64,000 nucleotides of DNA from Polyangiaceae bacterium (GCA_016712345.1 JADJRH010000001.1:1426001-1490000); one strand, 5' to 3'; positions 17,814-27,098 are shown, counted from the stretch's first letter. The notes: generated by a model not told the origin, from the sequence alone. Translations and numbers: made by a program.

Positions 17814-17961
17814 CTAGGTGGCTGGTGTTTTTCGTAACGAGCAGCCCCGATCACGCGTCCGAGCGAGACCCGGAGCGGAACATACTCTGTGTATTTGAGC
17901 ACCGGAAGCGCAGCGAGGACGCGTCAGCGGGGCGCGCAGTAGAAAAACATCAGCCACCTAG
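17814..17961. repeat. Palindromic MITE-like element, copy B
   Basis: The ends are inverted repeats of 20 bases with one mismatch: CTAGGTGGCTG at 17814 pairs with CAGCCACCTAG at 17951-17961, continuing through TGTTTTTC/GAAAAACA. Further in, CCCCGATCACGCGTCC (17845-17860) pairs at 14 of 16 positions with a segment near 17917-17932. The whole 148-base unit could fold into one long imperfect hairpin. No coding sequence is present. Its left arm recurs at 12376-12420. The 338-base gap 17708-18045 is filled almost entirely by this element and the flanking direct repeats. Confidence 0.8.
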
Positions 17962-18010
17962 GGAGTGTTGACGCAACAATACTAAAGCTATTGTGAGGAA
18001 ACCGACCGAC

Positions 18011-18036
18011 GATTCGCGGCGTGCAGCCTCAAAGCC
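18011..18036. repeat. Direct repeat unit 3, 26-base form
   Basis: Exact second copy of 17745-17770, ending 10 bases from the stop codon of the Cys-rich lipoprotein gene on the minus strand. Confidence 0.85.
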
Positions 18037-18045
18037 GGCCACCAC

Positions 18046-18447
18046 TCACCGTGGAATGTTGGCGCCGCCGTAGACACACGCCATTCCAATAGGCGTCCAA
18101 CCGCAGGCTCCACCCAACTTGCAATCGAGATTGGTTTGACAGCCGCCGCAGCGCCCCGCAATGCACTTGCCCCAACCACAAATGAGATCTTCTGTGGCTT
18201 GACAGGGGAAACCCACGAATGCGGGCATTAACCCCGGCGGCGGCGCTGTTGGGCTGGGATCGGGCGACGGCGGCGGCATTGTCGGCCACTGACCCGGAGG
18301 ACACGTACCGGGCTGACACGGCGTAGGTGGCGGCGGTGGTTCGGCGTCGCGGCCCAACTGACAGCCCGACATGAACACAAACGCCAAGCCCGTCGCCGCG
18401 AAGAGCGCAGCCAAAACGCGACGAGAACGAGGGAGCGCGCGGGACAT
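18046..18447 (-). CDS. Small cysteine-rich lipoprotein
   Basis: 133 residues from ATG 18447, with GGTGA just upstream. An upstream extension of the frame to 18768 overlaps the divergent transporter gene and is unlikely to be used. The signal RRVLAALFAATGLAFVFMSGC gives a lipidated cysteine. A Pro-rich spacer (PPPPPTPCQPGTCPPGQ, PPSPDPSPTAPPP) is followed by a compact Cys-rich C-terminus (CGWGKCIAGRCGGCQTNLDC) that resembles the small disulfide modules found in many myxobacterial surface proteins. No enzymatic motif; function unknown. Confidence 0.75.
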   Translation of the reverse strand: MSRALPRSRRVLAALFAATGLAFVFMSGCQLGRDAEPPPPPTPCQPGTCPPGQWPTMPPPSPDPSPTAPPPGLMPAFVGFPCQATEDLICGWGKCIAGRCGGCQTNLDCKLGGACGWTPIGMACVYGGANIPR

Positions 18448-18582
18448 TTTCGTCACCCTATCATCTGACGAACCAACGCGCGTGGATTGCGATGACGAAC
18501 CCGTGCCCGACAAACGCACGATGCGATGAGCCGTTTGTCGGCCGCTCAGCAGCACGGGCCTCGTTGCTGTTAACGTGCGCGC

Positions 18583-20127
18583 ATGGCCGGGGACACAACC
18601 GAAACGAAAGGCGCACCGCAGGACGACGATGTGCTGCCTCCCCCGTTGCCAAGCACACCTCCGCCGGCCGCCAATGATTCTGCGTCCAATCCAATTGTGC
18701 GCGGTGTTGGGATCGCGCTTGCGATTGCGGTGTTTTTGTTTCTGACGCTTTACCCAACCGAGCTGCAAACGCTCTCAGGGTTTGGAAAACGTCCTGCGTA
18801 CGCAGCGGCGGTGGCGGCACTCATGGCCGTGCTCTGGTTGTTTGAAGCGATACCGATCGCGATGACAGCGTGTTTGCCGATCGCGCTTTATCCAGTGCTC
18901 GGCGTGTTTGGAGACGGCCTGACTCTCAACGCGGGCAAGGCGCTGTCGCCGTTTACCGACGCCTACATTTTTCTATTTTTCGGCGGCATGATGATCGGCG
19001 GCGCGATGGAGGAACAGGGGCTCCACCGGCGCGTTGCGCTGCACATTCTCCGCGCAATTGGTACACGTCCGCGACGATTGCTTTTTGGAATGTTGGCGGC
19101 CACAGCGCTCGTCTCGTTGTGGATCTCCAACACTGCCACCGCCGTGATGATGGTGCCGATCGCCGTCGCTCTCCTGCATGAATTGGAAGCGGGCGAAAAA
19201 CGCAAATTGCCTGGTTTTGGAGCCTCTTTGTTGCTCGCTGTTGCGTACGCATCAAACGTCGGCGGCATTGGCACGAAGATCGGTACGGCAACCAACTCCA
19301 TCTTCTTGGGCTTCGTCACCGACAAGATGAAGACCGACATCGGCTTCGTTCGATACCTCGCGTTTGGGCTGCCTTTCGTGGTGCTTTTTCTGCCGATTGT
19401 GTGGGCCGTTCTTTGGCTTCACGCGCGGCGCGATCACATCAAAAGCGATCGCGGTCGCGAGGTGATTGAACACGAACTTAACGCCATGGGTACACTTCGC
19501 GGGCCGGAGAGGCGCGTGGCTTTCGTGTTTTGCTTGGCCGCATTTTTGTGGATTTTCGGCGATCTTTTGCGGCCGTTCGTTTCACCTTGGCTGTCGATGT
19601 TGATTCGCGCGCCGGCGAGCGGAAAACACTACGAAGCGTTTGTGAGCCTGCTCGCGGGTGGGCTGCTTGTGCTCACAAAGTCGATCCGATGGAGTACATT
19701 TCGCAAAATTCCATGGAGTACACTTCTGCTTCTTGGAGGGAGTTTTGCGATGGCCGCGGGCATTGAAGGAAGCGGCTTGGGTCAATGGATGGCGCAACGA
19801 TTTACGGCGGTTGCGCAGATGCCATTTGTTGCGCAGGTGGGGCTCACAGCGCTCGGAACTGTGCTGCTTTCGGCGGTCGCTTCAAACACCGCGACAATGA
19901 ACATTGCGCTCAATGTTCTTCCCCGATCGCTGCCTGTGCTGGGTGCTTCGGCGATTGCGGCAAGCTGCGATTTCATGTTGCCCGCAGGTACACCACCCAA
20001 CGCGATTGTGTTTGGCAGCGGCGCGATCCGCCTTCCGGTGATGATGCGCGTCGGGTTCGCGCTGGACCTTTTGGCCGTAATCGCCATTACGGCCTACGTG
20101 ATGATCTACGGGCAATACATTCTGTGA
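18583..20127 (+). CDS. SLC13/DASS-family anion:Na+ symporter
   Basis: 514 residues with a 40-residue Pro-rich cytoplasmic head and about 11-12 membrane segments. The two substrate-binding repeats each carry the SNT motif: SNTATAVMM near 182 and SNTATMNIA near 430. LFFGGMMIGGAMEEQGLHRRVAL and GGIGTKIGTATNSIFLGF are also family hallmarks. DASS carriers move dicarboxylates, citrate or sulfate with sodium. The specificity is not decidable here. The gene is divergent from the small lipoprotein and upstream of rpoN, and appears monocistronic. Confidence 0.92.
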   Translation: MAGDTTETKGAPQDDDVLPPPLPSTPPPAANDSASNPIVRGVGIALAIAVFLFLTLYPTELQTLSGFGKRPAYAAAVAALMAVLWLFEAIPIAMTACLPIALYPVLGVFGDGLTLNAGKALSPFTDAYIFLFFGGMMIGGAMEEQGLHRRVALHILRAIGTRPRRLLFGMLAATALVSLWISNTATAVMMVPIAVALLHELEAGEKRKLPGFGASLLLAVAYASNVGGIGTKIGTATNSIFLGFVTDKMKTDIGFVRYLAFGLPFVVLFLPIVWAVLWLHARRDHIKSDRGREVIEHELNAMGTLRGPERRVAFVFCLAAFLWIFGDLLRPFVSPWLSMLIRAPASGKHYEAFVSLLAGGLLVLTKSIRWSTFRKIPWSTLLLLGGSFAMAAGIEGSGLGQWMAQRFTAVAQMPFVAQVGLTALGTVLLSAVASNTATMNIALNVLPRSLPVLGASAIAASCDFMLPAGTPPNAIVFGSGAIRLPVMMRVGFALDLLAVIAITAYVMIYGQYIL

Positions 20128-20312
20128 GCAATCGGGAAGCCGCAGCCGGGCATGAACCTTGATAGGCAGCACGCGAAGCGAAGCATCGTGCAGAAGTTTT
20201 AATAAAAAGCAAGACTCGTGCCCGTTGAGATTTGGTGCTAGCTTGGCTCGGCGATGTTGATGCATGCAGAAACTCTGCCGACGGCGGGGCAGGCACAAAA
20301 AGGAGGGACGCT

Positions 20313-21797
20313 ATGGGCATGGAGATGAAGCTCCAGGTCAAGATGTCGCAACAGCTGGTGATGACGCCTCAGCTGGTGCAGGCGATTCGGTTACTTCAGT
20401 TGTCGCGTCTCGAACTGGTTGACGAGATTCGAAAAGAACTCGACGGCAATCCGGTGTTGGCCGACGACATCGCTGAACCTCGGCGAACAGCGGCGGACGT
20501 GGAAGCGGCTGCAAGTTCTCCCTCCCGGCTCGATGCCATTCCTGAAAGGGCCGAGTCTGATCCGAGTCTGCGCAAAGCGGAAAAGCAGACAAAAGAAGTT
20601 GATTGGGAGCAGTTTCTCGAAAATCGCACGCAGCAGCAGGCGCTGCCCACCCACCGCGGTGGTTTTGAAGAACTCCCCCCGATCGAGCAAAACCTCACCA
20701 AGCCGTCGTCGCTCCGCGAGCACCTTCTGTGGCAACTCCACATGAGCGACATGGTTGATAACGAAAAAGAGTTTGCCGCACTCGTCATTGGCAATCTCGA
20801 TGAGCGCGGATATCTGGATCTCAAAGGGGATGAAGGTCAACCCGACCTGACAATTGAAGATCTGGCGCGCGAGGCCGACTTAAACCCTGAAGATGCACCC
20901 TACGTTCTTGCAATGATCCAACGGTTTGAGCCGGTGGGTGTTGCCGCTCGCGATCTGCGTGAATGCATGCTGATCCAGGCCGAAGTGCTGGGGTACGATG
21001 AAATCGAAAAGGCTATTATCAGCGATCACCTTGGAAACGTGGAGCGCCGCAACTTCGGGGCAATTGCGAAAGCGCTGAAAATACCGCTCGAAGAAGTGTA
21101 TGAGTCGGTACAAGAAATTCAAAAGTTGGAGAGCACTCCGGCGCGCAACTTCACTGAAGTGGATGATCGACAAATCGCGATCACCCCGGACGTGTACGTC
21201 ATTAAAGACGGCGACAAATATGTTGTGGCCGACAACGATAAAGGTTTGCAGCGTCTTTATGTCAATGAGCAGCTCGCCCAGCGAATGCTCAAAGACCCCA
21301 AGGCAAAAGAGTTTATCAACGAAAAATTGCGAAGCGCGCATTGGCTCATTCGCGCAATTGAGCAGCGACGCCGAACAATCATCCGTGTCACAGAAACAAT
21401 TGTTGAAAAACAACGCGCGTTTTTAGACCACGGCGTTGCGCACCTAAAGCCGATGATCCTTCGCGATATCGCCGAGGCCGTGGGCATGCACGAATCGACG
21501 ATTTCGCGCGTGACGTCCAATAAGTATGTACACACCCCTCAGGGGCTTTTTGAACTGAAGTATTTCTTCAACTCGTCTATCAGCACGGTTGCGGACGAAG
21601 ACATCGCGTCTGAAAGCGTAAAGCAGGCGATTAAAAAGATTATTTCGGTTGAAAACAAGAGCGATCCAATGAGTGATCAAGCCATTGTAAAGCTTCTTGA
21701 AGAAAAAGACGGTATTAAGATCGCGCGCCGCACGGTGGCGAAATACCGCGAAATGCTGGGGATCTTGTCATCTCAAAAACGAAAGAAAATGTTTTAG
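20313..21797 (+). CDS. rpoN: RNA polymerase sigma-54 factor
   Basis: 494 residues. ATG 20313 is chosen because AAGGAGGG lies five bases upstream, although the frame is open from 20232. Region I is the Gln/Leu-rich activator-interaction segment (LVMTPQLVQAIRLLQLSRLEL). The core-binding domain follows, and the C-terminal part has the HTH (LRDIAEAVGMHESTISRVTSNKY) and the RpoN box ARRTVAKYRE (residues 471-480), which reads the -24 promoter element. Sigma-54 needs AAA+ activators; one candidate is encoded at 45895-50436. The usual neighbours (lptB, hpf) are absent; instead an uncharacterised gene follows by nine bases. Confidence 0.98.
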   Translation: MGMEMKLQVKMSQQLVMTPQLVQAIRLLQLSRLELVDEIRKELDGNPVLADDIAEPRRTAADVEAAASSPSRLDAIPERAESDPSLRKAEKQTKEVDWEQFLENRTQQQALPTHRGGFEELPPIEQNLTKPSSLREHLLWQLHMSDMVDNEKEFAALVIGNLDERGYLDLKGDEGQPDLTIEDLAREADLNPEDAPYVLAMIQRFEPVGVAARDLRECMLIQAEVLGYDEIEKAIISDHLGNVERRNFGAIAKALKIPLEEVYESVQEIQKLESTPARNFTEVDDRQIAITPDVYVIKDGDKYVVADNDKGLQRLYVNEQLAQRMLKDPKAKEFINEKLRSAHWLIRAIEQRRRTIIRVTETIVEKQRAFLDHGVAHLKPMILRDIAEAVGMHESTISRVTSNKYVHTPQGLFELKYFFNSSISTVADEDIASESVKQAIKKIISVENKSDPMSDQAIVKLLEEKDGIKIARRTVAKYREMLGILSSQKRKKMF

Positions 21798-21806
21798 GCA
21801 CATCGC

Positions 21807-22736
21807 GTGTTCACCGCAGAAGCCCTTTTTGAGCGCTACTTCTTGCCGCTTTATCCATTGGATGTGCGGGATAATTTGCAAAAGGCGCGCACAACCAACG
21901 CAAACCCGGCGAACAATCCGCGCATCATTGAGCAGTTGAATGACATTGCGCGGGTATTTTCCGAGTTGGCTCCGGCGGCCTTTAATGCCCCCGATCTGGT
22001 GCTCGACTATAGCGATGCGTCGGTGCATACCCTTGCGTTGCTGCTCAATGAAGAAGCGCGCAATCGCTGGATGAACGCGCCGTCGGACGGAGCTTCGTTA
22101 TTGGCCCAAGTGGTTATTCACGGAGCGGTGTACGTTGGAGCCACTATCGTAAAGACGCGCGGCGCACAATGGCAGGTTCGAAGTCCGCTGTGGGAGTCGA
22201 TGGTTCGGCTTGAATCTAAAGCCGGAATTGCCGACTTGGCAATATTTCATTGGTGGATAAAGGCTCTGACCGATGAAGAAATTGGAAAAGGGCGCCTTTT
22301 GGATCGTTATCGAACCCATGTAGAAGTGCCCACGTTTGATGGTATGGCATTGCCGGTGATTGCTCCCGCCGATCGCCAGCTGCCTCGATTGGCAAAGGTT
22401 CGTTATGATCTTTTATACAAACACCTAAAAGCCCACCTGCCCGAACTCAAAAGCGTGGGAGACGATTTCCCTTCGCCTGAACGTTTTGAAGAATATGGTT
22501 TCAGCGCATTAAACTTTCAGTTGGTCGGCGGCGGACGAATGCTTTTGTTGTGGGGGCCAACGAAAGACGGTGTACACCTGTTTTGGCTCGACAAGTCGGG
22601 CTTTCAAAAAGCGGCCTTTTTTCAGGCCGATGCGTTTCCGGCACCCATGGTCAAAGTGGACGGCGAGAAAATCAAAGTTCTGTTGTCGGTGAATAAGAAA
22701 AACGAAGAGGTTGAGATGTTGTGGTGGGGCGCTTGA
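21807..22736 (+). CDS. Uncharacterised protein downstream of rpoN
   Basis: 309 residues from GTG 21807, nine bases after rpoN, so likely co-transcribed. No family recognised. The protein is soluble, without signal peptide or membrane segment. It contains an aromatic-rich central part (SPLWESMVRLESKAG, FHWWIKALTDEEIGKGRLLDRYRTHVE) and a C-terminal beta-rich region (GGGRMLLLWGPTKDGVHLFWLD). The length, codon regularity and placement make it a real gene. Function unknown. Confidence 0.8.
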   Translation: MFTAEALFERYFLPLYPLDVRDNLQKARTTNANPANNPRIIEQLNDIARVFSELAPAAFNAPDLVLDYSDASVHTLALLLNEEARNRWMNAPSDGASLLAQVVIHGAVYVGATIVKTRGAQWQVRSPLWESMVRLESKAGIADLAIFHWWIKALTDEEIGKGRLLDRYRTHVEVPTFDGMALPVIAPADRQLPRLAKVRYDLLYKHLKAHLPELKSVGDDFPSPERFEEYGFSALNFQLVGGGRMLLLWGPTKDGVHLFWLDKSGFQKAAFFQADAFPAPMVKVDGEKIKVLLSVNKKNEEVEMLWWGA

Positions 22737-22742
22737 GTTGCC

Positions 22743-24287
22743 TTATGGCAATGCGCTGAAACACTCACCCGCTGCAATATCAAATCCTGCGCAAGCGCGG
22801 CCGTCGGCGCCTTTCGCCGCGGCGGATGCACCGTCTCCACCGTTACCGCCCACACCGTTCATTGCAAACTGAGCGGTTGAGTCGATCACTTTGGGAGCGT
22901 TCATATCCCCAACGATTGCAATGGAAGAACCGCCTTGGCCTCCGCCGCCGGGGCCACCGTCACCCCCTTTTCCACCATTGCCACCTTTGCATGCGATGGA
23001 GTCGCCGCTCGCCGCGCCTGGATTTCCACCGTTGCCGCCCATTGCGCCTATTTGACCTTTGCCACCGGCTCCACCGGCGCCGCCGCCTTTGGCGACAATG
23101 ATTGTTTGATTGAGAGAGACGGCTGCCCCGACTGCCCACAATCCAATGCTGCTTCCACCCGCGCCACCACCCTTGCCGCCGGCTCCAGCGCAGCCTCCTG
23201 CGCCGCCTCCTCCACCCCCTGCACCGCGTTGCGCACCGGAACAGATCTTCCCACCACCGCCGCCGCCGCCGCCGCCGCCTTCGCGGCCGGGCTTGCCATC
23301 TTCACCGGCAACACCCTTCCACTCGGAGTCGAGTAGAATATTCGTTTCAGGCGCGCCGCTGCCTTGTTTGCCGGTCTCACCCGCGGGTCCGTCACCGCCG
23401 GGCGTGCAGTTGTCAACATCGGTTTGACCCGATCCGGGAGTGCCGGCCGACGCGGTGGGATCGCCTGCAATTCCAGGCTCTCCATTGATTGCACCCGGTT
23501 CACCTCCTTTCCCGCCATTACCACCCTTTGTGGAAACTTCGCATTGCGTGGCGCCACCCATTCCCCCAAGTCCCGAGGTTGAGCACGCATCTTCACCGGA
23601 ATTCCCATTGGGCGCGGCGTTGGGCGCGGAGTCCGGATCAACGGTAATGCCCATTGCACCGTCCCCGGCGGTAAGATCGCATCTCAATAGCTCCACGTTG
23701 GCCTCTTCAAGCGCGACCATTGCAATTGAGGATCCGCCGGCTAACGGATTTGTCGAGGTGCCGTCGGGAGCCGCACCGGGCGGTGCAATAGCCGCTACAT
23801 TTTCAATATGTGTGGCATTGCCGGATCCCGGAAGAGCGGTGATTGGAATGCCGCTTTGAGGCGCAATGGTGGTGCGGCCGTCCTGTTGAGCGAGCCAGGT
23901 GCCATTGCAATTAAGACCGCCGTAAACAATAAAATCGCCTGGAACGGTTATGTTTTCTGAGAACGTACCGGCGCATGCGTACACACGTCGCGCGCTTGTT
24001 TTTGAGGCTGCTTCAATAGCATCGGCGAGCGATGTGAATGGACTTTGAGGTGAGCCGTCACCGGGCGCCCCCGCATTGGGGCTGGCAAAAACGCCGCAGG
24101 TCGACGGAATTGTGTCATCGGCGATATTGGGGTCGCAGGCACCTTCAGTAACACCCGGTGCGCCGGTGCATTCCGCCGTTAATTCACAATTGCCCGCGGT
24201 GTTTTCACACGCGGTGAAAGCGGCAAAAGATGCTGAAAATGCCACGGCAGCAATTGAGTAGGCGATGTGTTTCAACCATTGATGCAC
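22743..24287 (-). CDS. Glycine-rich beta-helix surface lipoprotein
   Basis: 514 residues. A lipoprotein signal (IAAVAFSASFAAFTAC) is followed by a Cys-containing spacer, then a parallel beta-helix-like start (SPQSPFTSLADAIEAA, YACAGTFSENITV, DFIVYGGLNCNGTW) as in DUF1565-type proteins. The second half is extremely Gly-rich (GGNGGKGGEPG, GGGGGGGGGGK, GGNGGKGGDGGPGGGG) with collagen-like stretches, ending in a short Cys-containing tail. It is probably anchored in the outer membrane and exposed. It is the last gene of a three-gene set (26308 to 22743), 21 bases after the TPR-PEGA gene. Function unknown. Confidence 0.85.
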   Translation of the reverse strand: MHQWLKHIAYSIAAVAFSASFAAFTACENTAGNCELTAECTGAPGVTEGACDPNIADDTIPSTCGVFASPNAGAPGDGSPQSPFTSLADAIEAASKTSARRVYACAGTFSENITVPGDFIVYGGLNCNGTWLAQQDGRTTIAPQSGIPITALPGSGNATHIENVAAIAPPGAAPDGTSTNPLAGGSSIAMVALEEANVELLRCDLTAGDGAMGITVDPDSAPNAAPNGNSGEDACSTSGLGGMGGATQCEVSTKGGNGGKGGEPGAINGEPGIAGDPTASAGTPGSGQTDVDNCTPGGDGPAGETGKQGSGAPETNILLDSEWKGVAGEDGKPGREGGGGGGGGGGKICSGAQRGAGGGGGGAGGCAGAGGKGGGAGGSSIGLWAVGAAVSLNQTIIVAKGGGAGGAGGKGQIGAMGGNGGNPGAASGDSIACKGGNGGKGGDGGPGGGGQGGSSIAIVGDMNAPKVIDSTAQFAMNGVGGNGGDGASAAAKGADGRACAGFDIAAGECFSALP

Positions 24288-24308
24288 GGTGAAACTCCTT
24301 AATAAAAA

Positions 24309-25349
24309 TTAAAATGTGCCAATGATTGCGGCGCCGGCGCTGTTATGCGTGATCAGCGGCAATACCCGTGCGGTCTTTGATTGAGGTTTAAGAAATGCGG
24401 GAGTTAATGCGTACACCGCGGTGCCAACCGCCAATACGCCGGCGGCGCTGAACATTCCGACGGAGACATTAAAAAAGAGGTCGTGGTCGCCGCGAAGTCC
24501 TTTGAGGCGTGCGCGTTCTTCTTCGCTGCCACAGGGGCATTTGCCATCGGCCTCTTTATTAACGAGTTCACGCAATAAAATATCGGCGTCGGTACCTCGA
24601 TCGGCTGAAGCAATCATTAACCCAACACCTGTAACTGCTGCGGCCAAACTCAATCCAAAACCGGTAATCAGTAAAGGAACATTGCGAGGCAGCGGCGGTG
24701 GTTGTGCTTTTGGCAATAACGAGAGCGTTACGTCGCGCTGCTCGTTTTTGGCGATATCAATGGTAATGCGCGTTGGAATGTGAGCCTGCAACGAAGCTTC
24801 AATGGTGCGGCTGCCGGGCTCGACGAACACTTTGCTTTCAAATGGGGAGCGTCCCACCGACGCACCGTCGACTTTCACTTCTGCGCCTTGAACGTTCACC
24901 ACAATCGACAAGGTGCCCACTTCGCGACGCGCTTCATCGAACGCACGGCGAATGGCCTCGCGTGGTGCCGACTTTCCGGTGGGCGGAAAAAGCCGAAGGG
25001 TGAAGTCGAGATGTTGCGCGGCGTCCCGATATTTGCCGAGCTTTAATTCAACCTGGCCGAGGTTGCCGGCAATGTCATACGTGCGTTTGAGCGCCCATGC
25101 CTGTTGGTAGAGTGTGTACGCACGCTCAAACTCGCCTTTGTCGAACGCCTCGTTGCCCTGTGAAAAAAGCTCATCCGCCCGATCCGCCTGCTTGTCTGCG
25201 GGCGCAGCGGGGGCTTGGGGATCGGCTGGCTGAGGTTGAGCCTGGACCGTCGACGTGATTAAAAACGCTGCGATCAAAGCGTTTTTTGCCAGGTGTGATC
25301 GAAGGCGACGAAGTCCACATCTCGCTCCGCGCCCGAGCGTAAAAAACAT
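24309..25349 (-). CDS. TPR and PEGA domain membrane protein
   Basis: 346 residues with an N-terminal signal (NALIAAFLITSTVQAQ). A TPR segment follows (ADELFSQGNEAFDKGEFERAYTLYQQAWALK, NLGQVELKLGKYRDAAQHLDFTL), then a PEGA-type beta domain (GTLSIVVNVQGAEVKVDGASVGRSPFESKVFVEPGSRTIEAS) and two C-terminal membrane segments (VPLLITGFGLSLAAAVTGVGLMIA and FFNVSVGMFSAAGVLAVGTAVYAL). This architecture is abundant in myxobacterial envelopes and is thought to mediate protein or surface-layer contacts. It lies between the Ser/Pro-rich membrane protein and the Gly-rich lipoprotein, with short gaps of 38 and 21 bases, which indicates one operon. Confidence 0.88.
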   Translation of the reverse strand: MFFTLGRGARCGLRRLRSHLAKNALIAAFLITSTVQAQPQPADPQAPAAPADKQADRADELFSQGNEAFDKGEFERAYTLYQQAWALKRTYDIAGNLGQVELKLGKYRDAAQHLDFTLRLFPPTGKSAPREAIRRAFDEARREVGTLSIVVNVQGAEVKVDGASVGRSPFESKVFVEPGSRTIEASLQAHIPTRITIDIAKNEQRDVTLSLLPKAQPPPLPRNVPLLITGFGLSLAAAVTGVGLMIASADRGTDADILLRELVNKEADGKCPCGSEEERARLKGLRGDHDLFFNVSVGMFSAAGVLAVGTAVYALTPAFLKPQSKTARVLPLITHNSAGAAIIGTF

Positions 25350-25387
25350 CGTGCGGCGAATCGTGCCACGAGTTGAGCCGCGCGATC

Positions 25388-26308
25388 TCAGAACCAGCGA
25401 CCGCTGTTTGGTCCCGACGCGGAAGGGGCGGCAGTAGGCGCATTTGAGGGGGCTGAGGTGTTTGAGGGCACCGCCGGAACCGTTGGGGTTGCGGATGCCT
25501 CTGCCGTGACAGAAGGCCGGGGCGCGGCGGTGGAACCGGCAGAACCGGGCGCGACGGTTGTTGAAGGGGGCGGCGTCACGTCGACGGAGGGAGCAGGTTC
25601 GGGCGCTGAGATTGAAGGCGCGGCCGAAGTGGTGCCGACAGCGCTGGGTGCGGCCGAAACCACGGGAGCCGCGGACAGTGGCGTTGCGTTGTGTACACCA
25701 CTTCCAGAAAGCGCTTCACCGGGTGCCGGAGCGCGACGAAGGAAAAAGTACACAGCGACGGCGAGCATTGCCGCAAAGAGGAAGATTAGAAACAGAGCTG
25801 TACTTCGCTGTGCCGACGTTTCGTTGTCGGCGAGCGACTGCTGCGAACGCGGCTCCGGCGGCGGCGTTGAGACTCGTCCTGAAAGGCGCAGCCCTTTTGC
25901 CGGTGTGGCGCGCGGAATCGGATCATTGCGCGTTGGAGCGTACCCAGCGCCGCGACGAATGCCGCTCGCCTGCGAGTCGGGCGGCGGGGGTGTGGACGGC
26001 GGCGGAGGCCGCTCGGATTGCAATTCGGCCGCGATTGCCTGCGCCGCTTTTTTTAGGTTGGGCGTGGTCGGCAGCTTGCGCGGATCGACGCCTTCAGAAA
26101 GCGCGACCTTGGCGACGGGCACCGGCGGTTCGGGCGTTCCCGACAACTCGGTCGGCGGCACATACGCCTGCGCCTTGTCGATATTGGTGCCAATGAAACC
26201 GCGGCGACTGCTCGGAGGCGGGTCGGACGAACGCGATTCGTCAGACGGATGTGTACCCGACGACGGTGAACCGATCTTCGTGTCGATGCGCGATTCGGTG
26301 TCCGACAT
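25388..26308 (-). CDS. Proline/serine-rich single-pass membrane protein
   Basis: 306 residues from ATG 26308; the frame extends further upstream but would run into the region of the opposite gene. A 190-residue Pro/Ser/Arg-rich cytoplasmic part is followed by one membrane helix (ALFLIFLFAAMLAVAVYFFLRR) and a roughly 95-residue Ala/Pro/Ser/Thr-rich extracytoplasmic tail. No catalytic motif. Low complexity argues for a spacer or scaffold. It heads the operon with the TPR-PEGA and Gly-rich genes, so the three products may form one envelope assembly. Confidence 0.8.
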   Translation of the reverse strand: MSDTESRIDTKIGSPSSGTHPSDESRSSDPPPSSRRGFIGTNIDKAQAYVPPTELSGTPEPPVPVAKVALSEGVDPRKLPTTPNLKKAAQAIAAELQSERPPPPSTPPPPDSQASGIRRGAGYAPTRNDPIPRATPAKGLRLSGRVSTPPPEPRSQQSLADNETSAQRSTALFLIFLFAAMLAVAVYFFLRRAPAPGEALSGSGVHNATPLSAAPVVSAAPSAVGTTSAAPSISAPEPAPSVDVTPPPSTTVAPGSAGSTAAPRPSVTAEASATPTVPAVPSNTSAPSNAPTAAPSASGPNSGRWF

Positions 26309-26521
26309 CGTCGCGTCCTCAAAACCGTGGCGCATCCTACGCGACTCTGCCGACTCGTCGCGAGAGCATCGACGTCGGGCGCGATCGCCGACGATGGCAA
26401 AACGCAGCGACACAGTTCAGAAATGAGCTTTTTTGCCTTCGTTCTGCGTTCCTTTGCAAAGAGCCGGAAATGCCGGGTTCAAGAACGCAGGTGCGAATTT
26501 CGGGACTACACTGCTTGGGTC

Positions 26522-26989
26522 ATGAAAGACGACGCGCCCGACAGCGAAACATCGGACAAGAAGAAAAGCGACACAACGCGCAGCCGTATGGAAGAGCTGA
26601 AAAAGGACGTGGATCGTGTGGCTTCGGGAGCGGCGCTTGCGCTCGAAGTGGCGGGGATAAAAACGCCGACGCAGCCTCTGGGAAAGAAAAAGCTGGCCGT
26701 TTCAGGCCTGCTCTCGTTTTTCCTTGGGCCTCTCGGGTGGCTTTACGCGGCGCCCTTGAAAGAAGCCATTCCGGTGATCGTGGTCTACCTCGGCGTTTGT
26801 TGGGCGCTCAACGCGATCCTGCCATTTCTGCTTGTGTACCTACTCAGCATTGTGCACTTGGCAAGCGCCGTGGGCGGCGTTCTCTATGCCTGGGGATTCA
26901 ACTCCGCGGGCAAACGCGTTCCGCTCTTCTTGAAAGAAAAGGACGGCGGAAGCTCACCGGTTCGAAAGCTGCTGGTGAAAGAAAAATAG
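26522..26989 (+). CDS. Small membrane protein, TM2-like
   Basis: 155 residues from ATG 26522. A charged cytoplasmic head (SETSDKKKSDTTRSRMEELKKDVDRVASG) precedes hydrophobic helices: KKLAVSGLLSFFLGPLGWLYAAPLKEAI, VIVVYLGVCWALNAILPFLLVYLLSIVH and AVGGVLYAWGF. The FLGPLGWLY turn resembles TM2-type proteins. Function unknown. Its stop is followed by a cluster of GTGTACAC-type palindromes. Confidence 0.75.
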   Translation: MKDDAPDSETSDKKKSDTTRSRMEELKKDVDRVASGAALALEVAGIKTPTQPLGKKKLAVSGLLSFFLGPLGWLYAAPLKEAIPVIVVYLGVCWALNAILPFLLVYLLSIVHLASAVGGVLYAWGFNSAGKRVPLFLKEKDGGSSPVRKLLVKEK

Positions 26990-27000
26990 CGCGGGGATTT

Positions 27001-27092
27001 GTGTACACATCGCTGATGTGGTTGCGTACACATCCGAGAGGGCGCAGCGGTGATGAGCGGGCGCCGACACGCGGAGCGAGACGTGTGTACGT
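27001..27092. repeat. Cluster of GTGTACAC palindromes in a convergent gap
   Basis: Exact GTGTACAC at 27001-27008, GCGTACAC about 23 bases on, and GTGTAC near 27085, between the ends of the converging genes 26989 and 27099. Confidence 0.7.
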
Positions 27093-27098
27093 TGTGAT

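Noticed and set aside
20232..20312. N-terminal extension of rpoN
   Set aside because: The ATG at 20313 has an excellent AAGGAGGG and begins right at the conserved region I; the extension has no similarity to sigma-54.
25458..26426. 322-codon plus-strand frame
   Set aside because: Antisense shadow of the Pro/Ser-rich membrane protein gene; low-complexity composition keeps it open.
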